Assembly (NCBI GenBank): GCA_029571225.1
Contig: JAKPTF010000068.1
Location: 1-58,561, forward strand
DNA length: 58,561 bases
Source of the DNA: Candidatus Omnitrophota bacterium
Lineage (GTDB): Bacteria; Omnitrophota; Gorgyraeia; Gygaellales; Profunditerraquicolaceae
Reading direction: 5' to 3'
Under the pieces are notes generated by a model that was not told the origin of the DNA, did no database searches, and saw nothing but the letters and a program-made list of their open reading frames with translations. Shown in pieces: positions 18,290-30,151 of this stretch (position 1 is its first letter; each line of letters opens with the position of its first letter). Position numbers and translations under genes: made by a program.

Positions 18290-20125
18290 TTATTCGACAG
18301 TTACCGATTTCGCAAGATTCCGAGGCTGATCGACATCGCAGCCGCGTTTGACCGCGATATGATATGCCAGAAGTTGCAGCGGCAACGCAACAAGAAGCGG
18401 CGAGAAGAATTCATCGATCTGAGGGATGTAGATTACTTCATCCGTAAGCGCCTTGATCTTGTTGTCGCCTTCGGTGGCGATCGCGATGATCTTGCCGTTG
18501 CGGCTGCGGATCTCCTGGATATTGGAGACCATTTTGTCATACACCCTGGACTCGGGCGCGATACAGACAACTGCACGGTATTCATCGATGAGCGCGATGG
18601 GCCCGTGCTTCATCTCCCCTGCCGCGTATCCTTCTGCGGGGATATACGATATTTCCTTTAATTTTAATGCGCCTTCAAGCGCTGATGGATAGTTTATGTT
18701 GCGGCCCAGGTACAGGAACGAGCCGAAATGAGAATGCCGGTGCGCCAGCGTCGCGATCGCTTCCTGGTGCTGCAGCAACGCCGATTGCAGCGCAGGGATC
18801 TTCCTGAACGTATCAAGATACCCGGTGATCATCTCCTGCGGCATGATATGCCTGATTTCCGCAAGATAAAACGCGATGAGATAGAACGCTGCCAATTGCT
18901 GCGTGTATGCCTTGGTCGAAGCGACACCGATCTCCGGGCCTGCATACGTGTAGATCACTCCGTTGGATTCGCGCGTGAGCGTTGAGCCCAGAACATTGCA
19001 GATCGACAGGATGGGGCAGCCCAATTCGCGCGCCTTGCGCACGCCCGCAAGCGTATCCGCGGTCTCTCCTGACTGGCTGACGGCGATCACGAGCGTATCT
19101 TTGTCGATCAAAAGGTCGCGATACCGAAATTCGCTTGACACGTCGACGGAAACGGGGATCGCGCACACCGATTCGATGATATATTTGCCGACAACGCCTG
19201 CATGATATGCGGTACCGCATGCGACAACGCTGATATTCTTTATTTCTTTCAGCTTGCTTTCGGGAATATGCTGTTCCTGGAATTCAATGCGGCTGTTCTC
19301 TTTGATGCGGGCCGACTGGAATGTCTCAAGAAGCCTCGGTTGCTCATTGATCTCCTTGAGCATAAAATGCTTGTATCCCTGTTTTTCAGCCGCGGCGATA
19401 TCCCAGGAGATATGCGAAACTTTCTGCGGCATTTCTTTGCCGGACAGATCCGTGATCTTGCAGCTATCTTTGGTCAGCACAACCATCTGGTTTTCTTCGA
19501 GGAATATGACCTCTTTGGTCGAGTCAAGGATGGCGGGCACGTCCGAGGCGATAAAGTTCTCTTCCTTCCCGAGCCCCACAATCAGGGGGCTGCCGAACCT
19601 TCCGCCGATGAGCTTATCCGGCTCTTTGCTCGATATGACGCCGATGGCAAAAGACCCTTCGACCTTCATGAGCGTTTTGCGAACCGCGTCCTCGAGGCTT
19701 GAGTCTTTTAAGAAATTTTCGATCAAATGCACGAGGACTTCCGTATCGGTTTCCGAAACGAACTTATGCCCTTCTTTCTGCAGATCAGCCTTGAGTTTAA
19801 TGTAATTTTCGATAATGCCGTTATGGACAATCGCGATCTCTTCCTTGCAGTCATAGTGGGGATGTGAATTCACCTGGTTCGGCGCGCCGTGCGTTGCCCA
19901 GCGGGTATGGGCGATGCCGACGGTGCCGACAAGCGGTTTTTTCTGGAGAATGCTTTCGAGGACCTTGATCTTGCCCGGTGACTTGCGAAGGGATATCTTG
20001 TTCTTGTTCGAAAGGATAAGCGCCATGCCGCTTGAATCGTAACCGCGGTATTCAAGGCGCTGAAGGCCGGTGAGAAGCAGCTGCTGGGCCTGGCGATTGC
20101 CGATGTAGCCGACTATGCCGCACAT
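18290..20125 (-). CDS. glmS: Glutamine--fructose-6-phosphate aminotransferase (isomerizing)
   Basis: MCGIVGYIGNRQAQQLLLTGLQRLEYRGYDSSG (start corrected to ATG 20125, Cys nucleophile at residue 2); C-terminal DQPRNLAKSVTVE. Confidence 0.97.
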   Translation of the reverse strand: MCGIVGYIGNRQAQQLLLTGLQRLEYRGYDSSGMALILSNKNKISLRKSPGKIKVLESILQKKPLVGTVGIAHTRWATHGAPNQVNSHPHYDCKEEIAIVHNGIIENYIKLKADLQKEGHKFVSETDTEVLVHLIENFLKDSSLEDAVRKTLMKVEGSFAIGVISSKEPDKLIGGRFGSPLIVGLGKEENFIASDVPAILDSTKEVIFLEENQMVVLTKDSCKITDLSGKEMPQKVSHISWDIAAAEKQGYKHFMLKEINEQPRLLETFQSARIKENSRIEFQEQHIPESKLKEIKNISVVACGTAYHAGVVGKYIIESVCAIPVSVDVSSEFRYRDLLIDKDTLVIAVSQSGETADTLAGVRKARELGCPILSICNVLGSTLTRESNGVIYTYAGPEIGVASTKAYTQQLAAFYLIAFYLAEIRHIMPQEMITGYLDTFRKIPALQSALLQHQEAIATLAHRHSHFGSFLYLGRNINYPSALEGALKLKEISYIPAEGYAAGEMKHGPIALIDEYRAVVCIAPESRVYDKMVSNIQEIRSRNGKIIAIATEGDNKIKALTDEVIYIPQIDEFFSPLLVALPLQLLAYHIAVKRGCDVDQPRNLAKSVTVE

Positions 20126-20163
20126 GGGAAGTGAGTCCTGCGTTTGTGGAACTGTGGGATATA

Positions 20164-20194
20164 TGGTATGCGCATGTTTAACATGCGCATACCA
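20164..20194. repeat. Palindrome, 15-bp arms with 1-nt centre, upstream of glmS
   Basis: TGGTATGCGCATGTT-T-AACATGCGCATACCA. Confidence 0.9.
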
Positions 20195-20207
20195 CAAATT
20201 CGCGCAT

Positions 20208-20242
20208 ATGACTTATGCCGCGCCTAGCGCGGCATAAGTCAT
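20208..20242. repeat. Inverted repeat, 16-bp arms with 3-nt loop, between tRNA-Glu and glmS
   Basis: ATGACTTATGCCGCGC-CTA-GCGCGGCATAAGTCAT. Confidence 0.9.
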
Positions 20243-20253
20243 GCGCTTATTTG

Positions 20254-20328
20254 CGTCCCCACGGGGATTTGAACCCCGGTCGAAAGCTTGAAAAGCTTTT
20301 GTCCTGGACCAGGCTAGACGATGGGGAC
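20254..20328 (-). tRNA. tRNA-Glu(TTC)
   Basis: Minus strand GTCCCCATCGTCTAGCCTGGTCCAGGACAAAAGCTTTTCAAGCTTTCGACCGGGGTTCAAATCCCCGTGGGGACG; anticodon loop TTTTCAA; CCA not encoded. Confidence 0.93.
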
Positions 20329-20343
20329 AGATCTATATGTAAT

Positions 20344-23300
20344 TTATTCCGAATCCTCGGCGATAACAGGCGCGATGCACGCCACGCGGTCCTTGTCCTG
20401 CAGCTTAATCAAGCGCACGCCCTGCGCAGCGCGGCCGGTAGTCCTGATGTCCTTGATGGCACACCGCAGGAAAATGCCGTTCTGCGTGATCACCATCAGC
20501 TCGTCATTGTCGCTGACCGCTTTAAGGCCGACGGCTTCGCCGTTTTTTGTCGTAACTTTAATGTTAATAATACCTTTTCCGCCTCTGTTGGTCAAGCGAT
20601 ATTCCTTGACCGGCGTGCGCTTTGCAAAGCCAAGCTCTGTAACAGTCAGGACTGTTGAATCCTTTTCCGCAATGATCATGGAAATGACCTCGTCCTTCTT
20701 GGCGAGGGAGATGCCGCGCACGCCTTTGGCTGACCTGCCCATGTCGCGCACCAGCGTTTCGGAAAAACGCACTGCCTTGCCCTGCCTGGTGCCGATCAAA
20801 AGCTCCTGCTTGCCATCGGTCAGCTGGACACTGATAAGCTCGTCGCCTTTATCGAGGGTTATGCCGATGATGCCGCCCTTGCGCGGGTTGCTGTAAGCGT
20901 CAAGCTGGGTCTTTTTGATCTGGCCGAGCTTGGTGACCATAACGAGAAATTTATCAGCGCTGAATTCCCTGATCGGGATGGTTGAACTGATCTTTGAATC
21001 CGGCTTGATCTCAAGCAGGTTCACCACTGCCTTGCCCTTTGACTGCTTGCTTGCCTGCGGGATCTCATATACCTTGAGCCAGTGCACCTGTCCCTGGTCA
21101 GTAAATACCAGAAGGTAATCTTTGGTCGAGGCAACGAACAGATGCTCGATAAAATCTTCCTCTTTGACCTCTGCTCCTGTCGCGCCGGTACCGCCACGTT
21201 TCTGCTTGCGGTATGCGCTTACCGGCAGGCGCTTGATATAGCCGTTATGGCTGACCGTGACGACGACGTCTTCGTCAGCGATCAGGTCCTCGATCTCGAG
21301 CTCTTCGACTTCTCCCACGATATCCGTGCGGCGCTCGTCGCCGTATTTCTTCTTTAATTCCCCGAGCTCGTCCTTGATGATCGCCTCGACCTTCTTTTCC
21401 GACGCGAGTATCGCGCGGCACGCCTCGATCTTCTTCAAGAGCTCCAGGTATTCGGCCTCAATCTTGTCCTGTTCAAGCGCGGTCAGGCGCTGCAGCTGCA
21501 TCTCGAGGATCGCCTGCGCCTGCAGGTCAGACAGGCCGAATTCCTTCATGAGGTTCTCTTTTGCTATCGGCACGGTCTTTGACGTCTTGATGACCTTGAT
21601 GATCCTGTCGATGAACTTGAGCGCGATTTTCAATCCTTCGAGGATATGCGCCCGCTTCAATGCCTTATCGAGCTCGAACTGCGTGCGCCTGCGGATGATG
21701 ACCTTGCGGTGGCCGATATAACATTCAAGGATCTGTTTGAGGTTCAGCACGCGCGGCCTGTTCTCCACGAGCGCAAGGTTTATGATGCCGAATGTCGTCT
21801 CAAGCTGCGTATGCTTGAACAACTGGTTGAGGATGATCTGCGGCTCGACGTCGCGCTTGAGTTCGAACACGATACGCATGCCGTCTTTGTCCGACTCGTC
21901 GCGGATATCGGAAATGCCTTCGATCTTTTTCTCGTCGCACAGCGCCGCAGCGGATTCAATGATCGCGGACTTCTGCACCTGATACGGGATCTCGGTCACA
22001 ACGATCATATCCTTGCCGTTCTTCTGATGCTCGATGCTGGCGCGGCCGCGCACCGTGACCTTGCCGCGGCCTGTCGTATAAGCCTCCTTGATGCCGGACT
22101 TTCCGCAGATGACCCCGCCGGTTGCGAAATCCGGGCCCTTGATGAACTTCATCAGGTCCTTGATCTCGGCGTCTGTATTATCGAGCAGATAGATGATGGC
22201 GTCGGCGACTTCGTTGAGATTATGCGACGGGATGTTGGTCGCCATGCCGACAGCGATGCCGCTTGAGCCGTTCACCAGGAGGTTCGGCAACGCGGCAGGC
22301 AGAAGCAAAGGCTCCTTGAGCGACGCGTCGAAGTTCGGGCCGAAGTTGACCGTGTCTTTGTCGAGATCATTCAGCATTTCATCCGTGATCGCCGCAAGCC
22401 GCGCTTCGGTGTAACGCATGGCCGCAGCGCTGTCCCCGTCAACCGAGCCGAAATTGCCCTGGCCCTCGACGAGCGGATAGCGCAGTGAAAAGTCCTGCGC
22501 CATGCGAACGAGCGTGTCGTACACCGCGGTGTCGCCGTGAGGGTGGTACTTCCCGAGGCAATTATGGACCAACATGCCGTTGGCGATAAACTCGTGGTCA
22601 TCCGCGACCTGGATATCATAGGTAATATCTGCCGGGGCCTCTGTTACGCGCGCCACGCGCATGAAATATAACTTTTGCTCTATAACCGCGTCTATGAATT
22701 CTGTCCATGGAGCGTCGAGTTCGCGCAATTTTTCCAGGATGCCCCAGTCAACGATTTGAGATAATTTAAGTGGTTTCTGGCGCAGGTCTGACGAATAACG
22801 GATTTTGGCGCCACCGGGATACTTAATGCCCAGGCGGAATTTCTCTCCCGACTTGTTCAGATACCATCCGCTTCCTAAATGCCGGCTGCTCAGATACTCG
22901 AAAATCACATCCCCTGCATGCGGGATCGTATCAAGGCTCGACCAAACATCGCGCTGCTGCCGGGTGAGCATGTCGAGCGCCTTCTGGGCTTTGCGACCGG
23001 CAAGGTTCAGGCGCGAACCAAGCCGATGCGCATGCGTTCCTCTGAATTCAAGGCAATAGAGCGGATTGCGATTGCGAATCTCCCGGCCGTTAAAATAATG
23101 GCTTTCAACCGGATCCTGTGCATACTGCACGCTTACAATGTTGTGATGTTGCAGTAATATCTGTAATTGGCTGATCAGGGCCTGCGAAACGGAACCATAA
23201 TGGATGACGTTTCTATTGGAATCGATCGACCCATCCCCCTCAACGAGACCGGATACAAAAGCAAAGACAACCGGTTCCGGGGAAATAAATAAAACCCGGG

Positions 23301-24156
23301 GGATCTTCTTGCTCAATGCGTCAGCATTATGCAGGCAAAACGCATCGGCCAGGAATTTATTAACGCGGCGCCGGTGGATGCGAATCTGATACCCGGTGTG
23401 ATGCACCACGCCTTCCCTGGTTGAATACGCATAGGGCCGCGCTTCAATGGTCGCCGCATATTCAAATTCCCGCCGGAGGATCTGGCGGACTCGATCGATC
23501 ACCGCTTTATCAACGGAGTAAAAACAAATTCTGCCGCTCGATTTCTCGATCCAGCCGTCGGATAAAAATAATCCGAGCAGGTAGGCAAGATTTTCGTTGC
23601 AATAAACTTGCCGGCCGCCGTCGAGATTACCGAGCAAGGCCTGTTGTTTGATTTCCGCATCATCGCCTTTGACGACGATATAATCCTGCGGTGTAAGCTC
23701 GCAAGCCTCTTTCCATTCAAATGACAGGTTTTTCGTTAATACCTTGAATTTCTGCGATCTTGTTGCGGTATTGACCGTGCCATTCTCCAATTCGATGCGC
23801 ATCAAAGGCCGCGCGGGCATTTCATAGAGCGCGGTGACTGTTTTTAAGCCAGCCTGGGTATAAACCATTTCTCCGCGCTCAACGTCCTGAATGGGCACGA
23901 GACCGCGGCTCGTCAATACCAGGGTATCTTTGATAAAACACTCGCCTACTATTCTCGCCGATTTCTTATACGGCTTTGAATGCTCAAGGCCCAGTTCCTG
24001 CATGGCGTAGAGGATGCGCCGGTGCACGGGCTTCAGGCCGTCGCGCACGTCCGGCAACGCGCGGCCCACGATGACGGACATCGAATAATTCAAATACGCG
24101 TCCTTGACCTCAGTCTCGATCGGTATCGGCACTATTTTTTCATTTTGCGTATACAT
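20344..24156 (-). CDS. gyrA: DNA gyrase subunit A precursor with intein
   Basis: 1270 aa; N-extein [29 protein letters not shown]...KSARIVGE, C-extein [22 protein letters not shown]...[11 protein letters not shown], GyrA C-terminal beta-pinwheel repeats. Confidence 0.97.
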   Translation of the reverse strand: MYTQNEKIVPIPIETEVKDAYLNYSMSVIVGRALPDVRDGLKPVHRRILYAMQELGLEHSKPYKKSARIVGECFIKDTLVLTSRGLVPIQDVERGEMVYTQAGLKTVTALYEMPARPLMRIELENGTVNTATRSQKFKVLTKNLSFEWKEACELTPQDYIVVKGDDAEIKQQALLGNLDGGRQVYCNENLAYLLGLFLSDGWIEKSSGRICFYSVDKAVIDRVRQILRREFEYAATIEARPYAYSTREGVVHHTGYQIRIHRRRVNKFLADAFCLHNADALSKKIPRVLFISPEPVVFAFVSGLVEGDGSIDSNRNVIHYGSVSQALISQLQILLQHHNIVSVQYAQDPVESHYFNGREIRNRNPLYCLEFRGTHAHRLGSRLNLAGRKAQKALDMLTRQQRDVWSSLDTIPHAGDVIFEYLSSRHLGSGWYLNKSGEKFRLGIKYPGGAKIRYSSDLRQKPLKLSQIVDWGILEKLRELDAPWTEFIDAVIEQKLYFMRVARVTEAPADITYDIQVADDHEFIANGMLVHNCLGKYHPHGDTAVYDTLVRMAQDFSLRYPLVEGQGNFGSVDGDSAAAMRYTEARLAAITDEMLNDLDKDTVNFGPNFDASLKEPLLLPAALPNLLVNGSSGIAVGMATNIPSHNLNEVADAIIYLLDNTDAEIKDLMKFIKGPDFATGGVICGKSGIKEAYTTGRGKVTVRGRASIEHQKNGKDMIVVTEIPYQVQKSAIIESAAALCDEKKIEGISDIRDESDKDGMRIVFELKRDVEPQIILNQLFKHTQLETTFGIINLALVENRPRVLNLKQILECYIGHRKVIIRRRTQFELDKALKRAHILEGLKIALKFIDRIIKVIKTSKTVPIAKENLMKEFGLSDLQAQAILEMQLQRLTALEQDKIEAEYLELLKKIEACRAILASEKKVEAIIKDELGELKKKYGDERRTDIVGEVEELEIEDLIADEDVVVTVSHNGYIKRLPVSAYRKQKRGGTGATGAEVKEEDFIEHLFVASTKDYLLVFTDQGQVHWLKVYEIPQASKQSKGKAVVNLLEIKPDSKISSTIPIREFSADKFLVMVTKLGQIKKTQLDAYSNPRKGGIIGITLDKGDELISVQLTDGKQELLIGTRQGKAVRFSETLVRDMGRSAKGVRGISLAKKDEVISMIIAEKDSTVLTVTELGFAKRTPVKEYRLTNRGGKGIINIKVTTKNGEAVGLKAVSDNDELMVITQNGIFLRCAIKDIRTTGRAAQGVRLIKLQDKDRVACIAPVIAEDSE
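22561..23940 (-). other. Intein with LAGLIDADG homing endonuclease in GyrA (460 aa)
   Basis: Cys1 start ([20 protein letters not shown]), [13 protein letters not shown] and [22 protein letters not shown]-type motifs, C-terminal [20 protein letters not shown] followed by Cys +1. Confidence 0.93.
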
Positions 24157-24158
24157 GA

Positions 24159-26630
<2,472 letters not shown>

Positions 26631-26654
26631 TTAAAGAAATTTAATTTTATCACG

Positions 26655-26957
26655 TTATTTCTTCTTTGCAACTTTTATCTCTCCGAGCACGAAACGGATA
26701 TCCTTGATATCCGGCAAAAACTCGCGCATTTTCGCAAGCAGATCCTGTTTGCGCAGGTTCAGATGATACATCCATGTCGATGATTCCACGCTGATCGCGC
26801 ATATGCCGTTGCGGAAATATGCCGGACGGATATGGCGCAATTCTTTTTTCGCAAAAACTTTATCGAAATACTGCCCCGGATCGTTCGCCGCGGCCCGGGT
26901 CTTTCGCGTTTCCAGGTCTTTCAAGACAGCGGCGACTGTTATCTTCAAGTCTTCCAT
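26655..26957 (-). CDS. DUF721 / DciA-like protein
   Basis: 100 aa between gyrB and dnaN; DUF721-like pattern ending SSTWMYHLNLRKQDLLAKMREFLPDIKDIRFVLG. Confidence 0.7.
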   Translation of the reverse strand: MEDLKITVAAVLKDLETRKTRAAANDPGQYFDKVFAKKELRHIRPAYFRNGICAISVESSTWMYHLNLRKQDLLAKMREFLPDIKDIRFVLGEIKVAKKK

Positions 26958-28049
26958 TTAGCCCAGCCGCATGGGAAGCACGATATACACATACCCATCG
27001 CCGCGCATGACCCCGGGCTTTTCGCTTCCCGTCACTTCCCATTCCGTGGTCTCGACCGATACGCTCTTGAGCACGTCGATCAGGTACGCGGGGTTGAAGC
27101 CGATCACCATCTCTTTGCCGGAATACTGGATCGGCACCTCTTCGCGCGACTCGCCCACGTCCGGCGTTGATTTCGAGATGACCATCTTGTCCCTGAATAT
27201 TTCCATTTTGACCGCCTGATAATCAGGAGTGGCCAGGAGCGCCGCGCGCCGGATCGCGAGCATCAATTGCTCCCGGTTTGCCTTAATCTTGTTCTCGGAC
27301 GGCGCCGGGACAACCTGCTGATAATCCGGGAACTCCCCTTCAATGATCCTTGAAATGATCATGGTTTCCTTGAAATCAAACAGCACCTGGTTCGGGCCTA
27401 TGACCATCGATATGTCGCCTTCATCCTGCAGGTTGCGTAAAAGCTCCTGGATGGTCTTGATGGGAATAATAATCCTGGTTTCTTTGGTGCCGGCCTGTTT
27501 CAATTTGCGCGTCGCGATCGCCAGGCGTTTTCCGTCTGTCGCGACCAGTGAAAAATTATTCTGGAGGAATTTAAACAGAATGCCGTTGAGGATATACCTG
27601 CTTTCATCCATGGATACGGCAAACGCGGTAAGGTTCAACATCTCTTTTAAAACCCGCTGTTCAAGTTGAATAACCTCTTTATCTTTAAACTCTGGCAGTT
27701 TTGGAAATTCTTCTGCGGGAAGCCCGATGATTTTAAATTCACATGTTTTTCCGTCAATTAAAACAACATGGTTCTTTTTTGTGTTTATCTGAACCATTGG
27801 ATCTGATAATTCCCGGATTATATTACTAAACCTGCGCGCCGGAATGGTTATGGCCCCCTGTTCCAGGATTTCCACAGGTATTACACAGCTTATTCCTATA
27901 TTCAGATCGGTCGCGGTCATTCGAAGTCCGTCTTTTTGCGTCTCGATCAAAAAATTAGATAATATGGGTAAAGTGGCTTTTGCGCTGATAACATTTTGGA
28001 TGGTATCAAGCCCACACATCAACACCTCTTTTTCCACCTTAAATTTCAT
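26958..28049 (-). CDS. dnaN: DNA polymerase III beta sliding clamp
   Basis: MKFKVEKEVLMCGLDTIQNVISAKATLPILSNFLIE; C-terminal YVYIVLPMRLG. Confidence 0.97.
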   Translation of the reverse strand: MKFKVEKEVLMCGLDTIQNVISAKATLPILSNFLIETQKDGLRMTATDLNIGISCVIPVEILEQGAITIPARRFSNIIRELSDPMVQINTKKNHVVLIDGKTCEFKIIGLPAEEFPKLPEFKDKEVIQLEQRVLKEMLNLTAFAVSMDESRYILNGILFKFLQNNFSLVATDGKRLAIATRKLKQAGTKETRIIIPIKTIQELLRNLQDEGDISMVIGPNQVLFDFKETMIISRIIEGEFPDYQQVVPAPSENKIKANREQLMLAIRRAALLATPDYQAVKMEIFRDKMVISKSTPDVGESREEVPIQYSGKEMVIGFNPAYLIDVLKSVSVETTEWEVTGSEKPGVMRGDGYVYIVLPMRLG

Positions 28050-28194
28050 TATACTCCTCTCTGTTATTATTTTTATTTAAGAAACTGTAAATTAGTCGTT
28101 GTATTTATAGTTCCTGTGAATATTGTGGAAATCTTTGTAAAGATGATATATTGATGCCTGTTACAAAAAATAAAACACTGAATAACTTGTGTCC

Positions 28195-29547
28195 TTATTG
28201 CTGAATAACTTGTATAATCCTGTTTATTTTTTCTTTGAGCGCCATATCGGTTATAATATCCTCTTTTATTTTATTATATGAGTGTAATACTGTTGTGTGG
28301 TCTTTGCCTCCGAAATGTTCCCCTATTTCAGGAAAAGACTGTTCGGTCAACTCCCTGCTTAAATACATGGCAACCTGACGGGGCAGAACGATCGTTTTAC
28401 TGCGTTTTTTCTGTTTCAGATCGGCCAGCGACACCCCGAATTCCTCGCCGACACACCGCTGTATGAAATCGATCGTAATAAGTTTTTTGGGTTCCCGCAA
28501 AAGGTCTTTGAACACCTCCCTGGCCAGATCCAGGGTGATTAGCTTCTCCTCCATCAGGGAATACGCGATGATGCGCACGAGCGCGCCTTCCAGCTCCCGT
28601 ATGTTGGTTTTGATCAGAGACGCGATGAAGAAGATCACCTCGTCGGGAATATGCACGGGTTCGCGCTCAATCTTTTTTTTGAGAATGGCGACGCGCGTTT
28701 CAAGGTCCGGCGGCTGCACGTCGGTCGTCAGCCCCCAGCTGAACCTGGACACAAGCCGTTCCTGGAGATTGGCGATCTCTTTCGGCGTGCGGTCCGACGA
28801 AATAATGATCTGCTTGTGGCTGTCGTACAGGGCGTTGAAGGTGTGGAAAAACTCCTCCTGAGTTGATTCCTTGCCCGCGATGAAATGGATATCGTCGAGC
28901 ACCAGCACATCGACGCTGCGGAACTTCTGCCTGAAGGCGCCGGTGGAATGATGCTGGATCGCGTCAATGAGCTCGTTGGTGAATTTTTCAGACGGCATGT
29001 AGCAGATCTTCAGCTGCGGAGACATCTGCCGGATGTGATGGCAGATCGCCTGCATCAAGTGGGATTTCCCCAGCCCCACGCCGCCGTAGATAAACAGAGG
29101 ATTGTAATTCTTGCCCGGCGCTTCCGCAACGGCAACCGAATAGGCGTGCGCGTGGCGGTTCGAGGGCCCAAGCACGAAGTTCTCAAAGGTGTACCGGGGA
29201 TTGAGCGAAAGGCCGTCGCGGGGCTCGGCGCTGCGCAGCCGCGTCATGTCGAGCGCGGGCTTGTGGCTTGAAGGGGCCTTCGGCGATGCCTCGACGACGA
29301 CGGCCAAGTTCTTGCCCGACGACCTGCGCACCGCGTCCTCGATGTCGGCGCGGTAATGCTGCTCGACCCAGTCCTTGAAAAAATCGTCGGGAGCCTCGAG
29401 CACGAGCTGAAGGCCTGTTTGCTGTTTTGGCTTGAGCGGGTTGATCCAGGTCTGGAGCGTGGTGTCGCCGAGCGTGCCTTTGAGCAGGTTGGCGGCGTCT
29501 GCCCAGATGCGAGATGCGTCTGACATCGCGTTATTAACCATATCCAC
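28195..29547 (-). CDS. dnaA: Chromosomal replication initiator protein DnaA
   Basis: PRYTFENFVLGPSNRHAHAYSVAVAEAPGKNYNPLFIYGGVGLGKSHLMQAI; FGGKDHTTVLHSYNKI. Confidence 0.98.
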   Translation of the reverse strand: MDMVNNAMSDASRIWADAANLLKGTLGDTTLQTWINPLKPKQQTGLQLVLEAPDDFFKDWVEQHYRADIEDAVRRSSGKNLAVVVEASPKAPSSHKPALDMTRLRSAEPRDGLSLNPRYTFENFVLGPSNRHAHAYSVAVAEAPGKNYNPLFIYGGVGLGKSHLMQAICHHIRQMSPQLKICYMPSEKFTNELIDAIQHHSTGAFRQKFRSVDVLVLDDIHFIAGKESTQEEFFHTFNALYDSHKQIIISSDRTPKEIANLQERLVSRFSWGLTTDVQPPDLETRVAILKKKIEREPVHIPDEVIFFIASLIKTNIRELEGALVRIIAYSLMEEKLITLDLAREVFKDLLREPKKLITIDFIQRCVGEEFGVSLADLKQKKRSKTIVLPRQVAMYLSRELTEQSFPEIGEHFGGKDHTTVLHSYNKIKEDIITDMALKEKINRIIQVIQQ

Positions 29548-29664
29548 AGATTATTCACAGAGTGAATAACTCTGTGGAAAACTTTTTGTGTGATAAAACC
29601 CTTCTCCGGAACTGCAATAGCATCATTATACAGTAATTTCAATCCCAGTCAACAAAAACCTCTC

Positions 29665-29692
29665 TTGACAAAAGCCCGCCGTGTGTTACAAT
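29665..29692 (+). promoter_or_regulatory. Putative sigma70 promoter P1 for rpmH-yidD-yidC
   Basis: TTGACA-N16-TACAAT. Confidence 0.6.
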
Positions 29693-29718
29693 TTCTCTCT
29701 CATTGATAACCTTAAGTG

Positions 29719-29746
29719 TTGACTTGGGTTTCATTTGTGTTATAAT
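29719..29746 (+). promoter_or_regulatory. Putative sigma70 promoter P2 for rpmH-yidD-yidC
   Basis: TTGACT-N16-TATAAT. Confidence 0.75.
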
Positions 29747-29796
29747 ATCGGAATTAATAAAACCGCAGCACGAAATGTAAGGAGCTGACACGCGAA

Positions 29797-29937
29797 ATGA
29801 AAAAACATCTCAAGACTCGTTCAAACCTGGTAGGAAAACGCGGCCAGGGTTTTCGCGCCAGAATGGCTACCAAGGCAGGCAGAAAAACCCTGAATCGTCG
29901 ACGGGCAAAAGGCAGAAAGACGCTTTGCACGCATTAG
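29797..29937 (+). CDS. rpmH: 50S ribosomal protein L34
   Basis: [46 protein letters not shown] (46 aa; absent from the supplied ORF track); SD-like AAGGAG at about 29779. Confidence 0.95.
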   Translation: MKKHLKTRSNLVGKRGQGFRARMATKAGRKTLNRRRAKGRKTLCTH

Positions 29938-30149
29938 TCGTCAACATACTTGTAGCCGCAATCACGGCGTATCAGAAATATGGCAGGACCCTGTTCCCGC
30001 AATGTTGCCGGTATCAACCGACCTGCTCGGAATACGCGAAGCAGGCGCTTCAGCGATACGGCGCGGTCAAGGGCGCATATAAAGCAGCCCTGCGCCTGAT
30101 GCGGTGCCACCCTTATTCCGGCCGGTCCGGTTTTGATCCTCTAACATAA
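29925..30149 (+). CDS. yidD: Membrane protein insertion efficiency factor YidD
   Basis: [61 protein letters not shown] start overlapping the rpmH end. Confidence 0.95.
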   Translation: MHALVVNILVAAITAYQKYGRTLFPQCCRYQPTCSEYAKQALQRYGAVKGAYKAALRLMRCHPYSGRSGFDPLT

Positions 30150-30151
30150 CT

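Larger units (their letters stand above)
29540..29797. other. Putative oriC region
   Basis: Divergent dnaA/rpmH junction; DnaA-box-like ATATCCACA (29540), TTATTCACA (29551), TTTTCCACA on the minus strand (29573-29581); inverted repeat TTATTCAC-aga-GTGAATAA at 29551-29569. Confidence 0.65.

Noticed and set aside
20126-20253. glmS ribozyme upstream of glmS
   Set aside because: Two strong palindromes are present, but I could not recognise the conserved glmS ribozyme core; a covariance search is needed.
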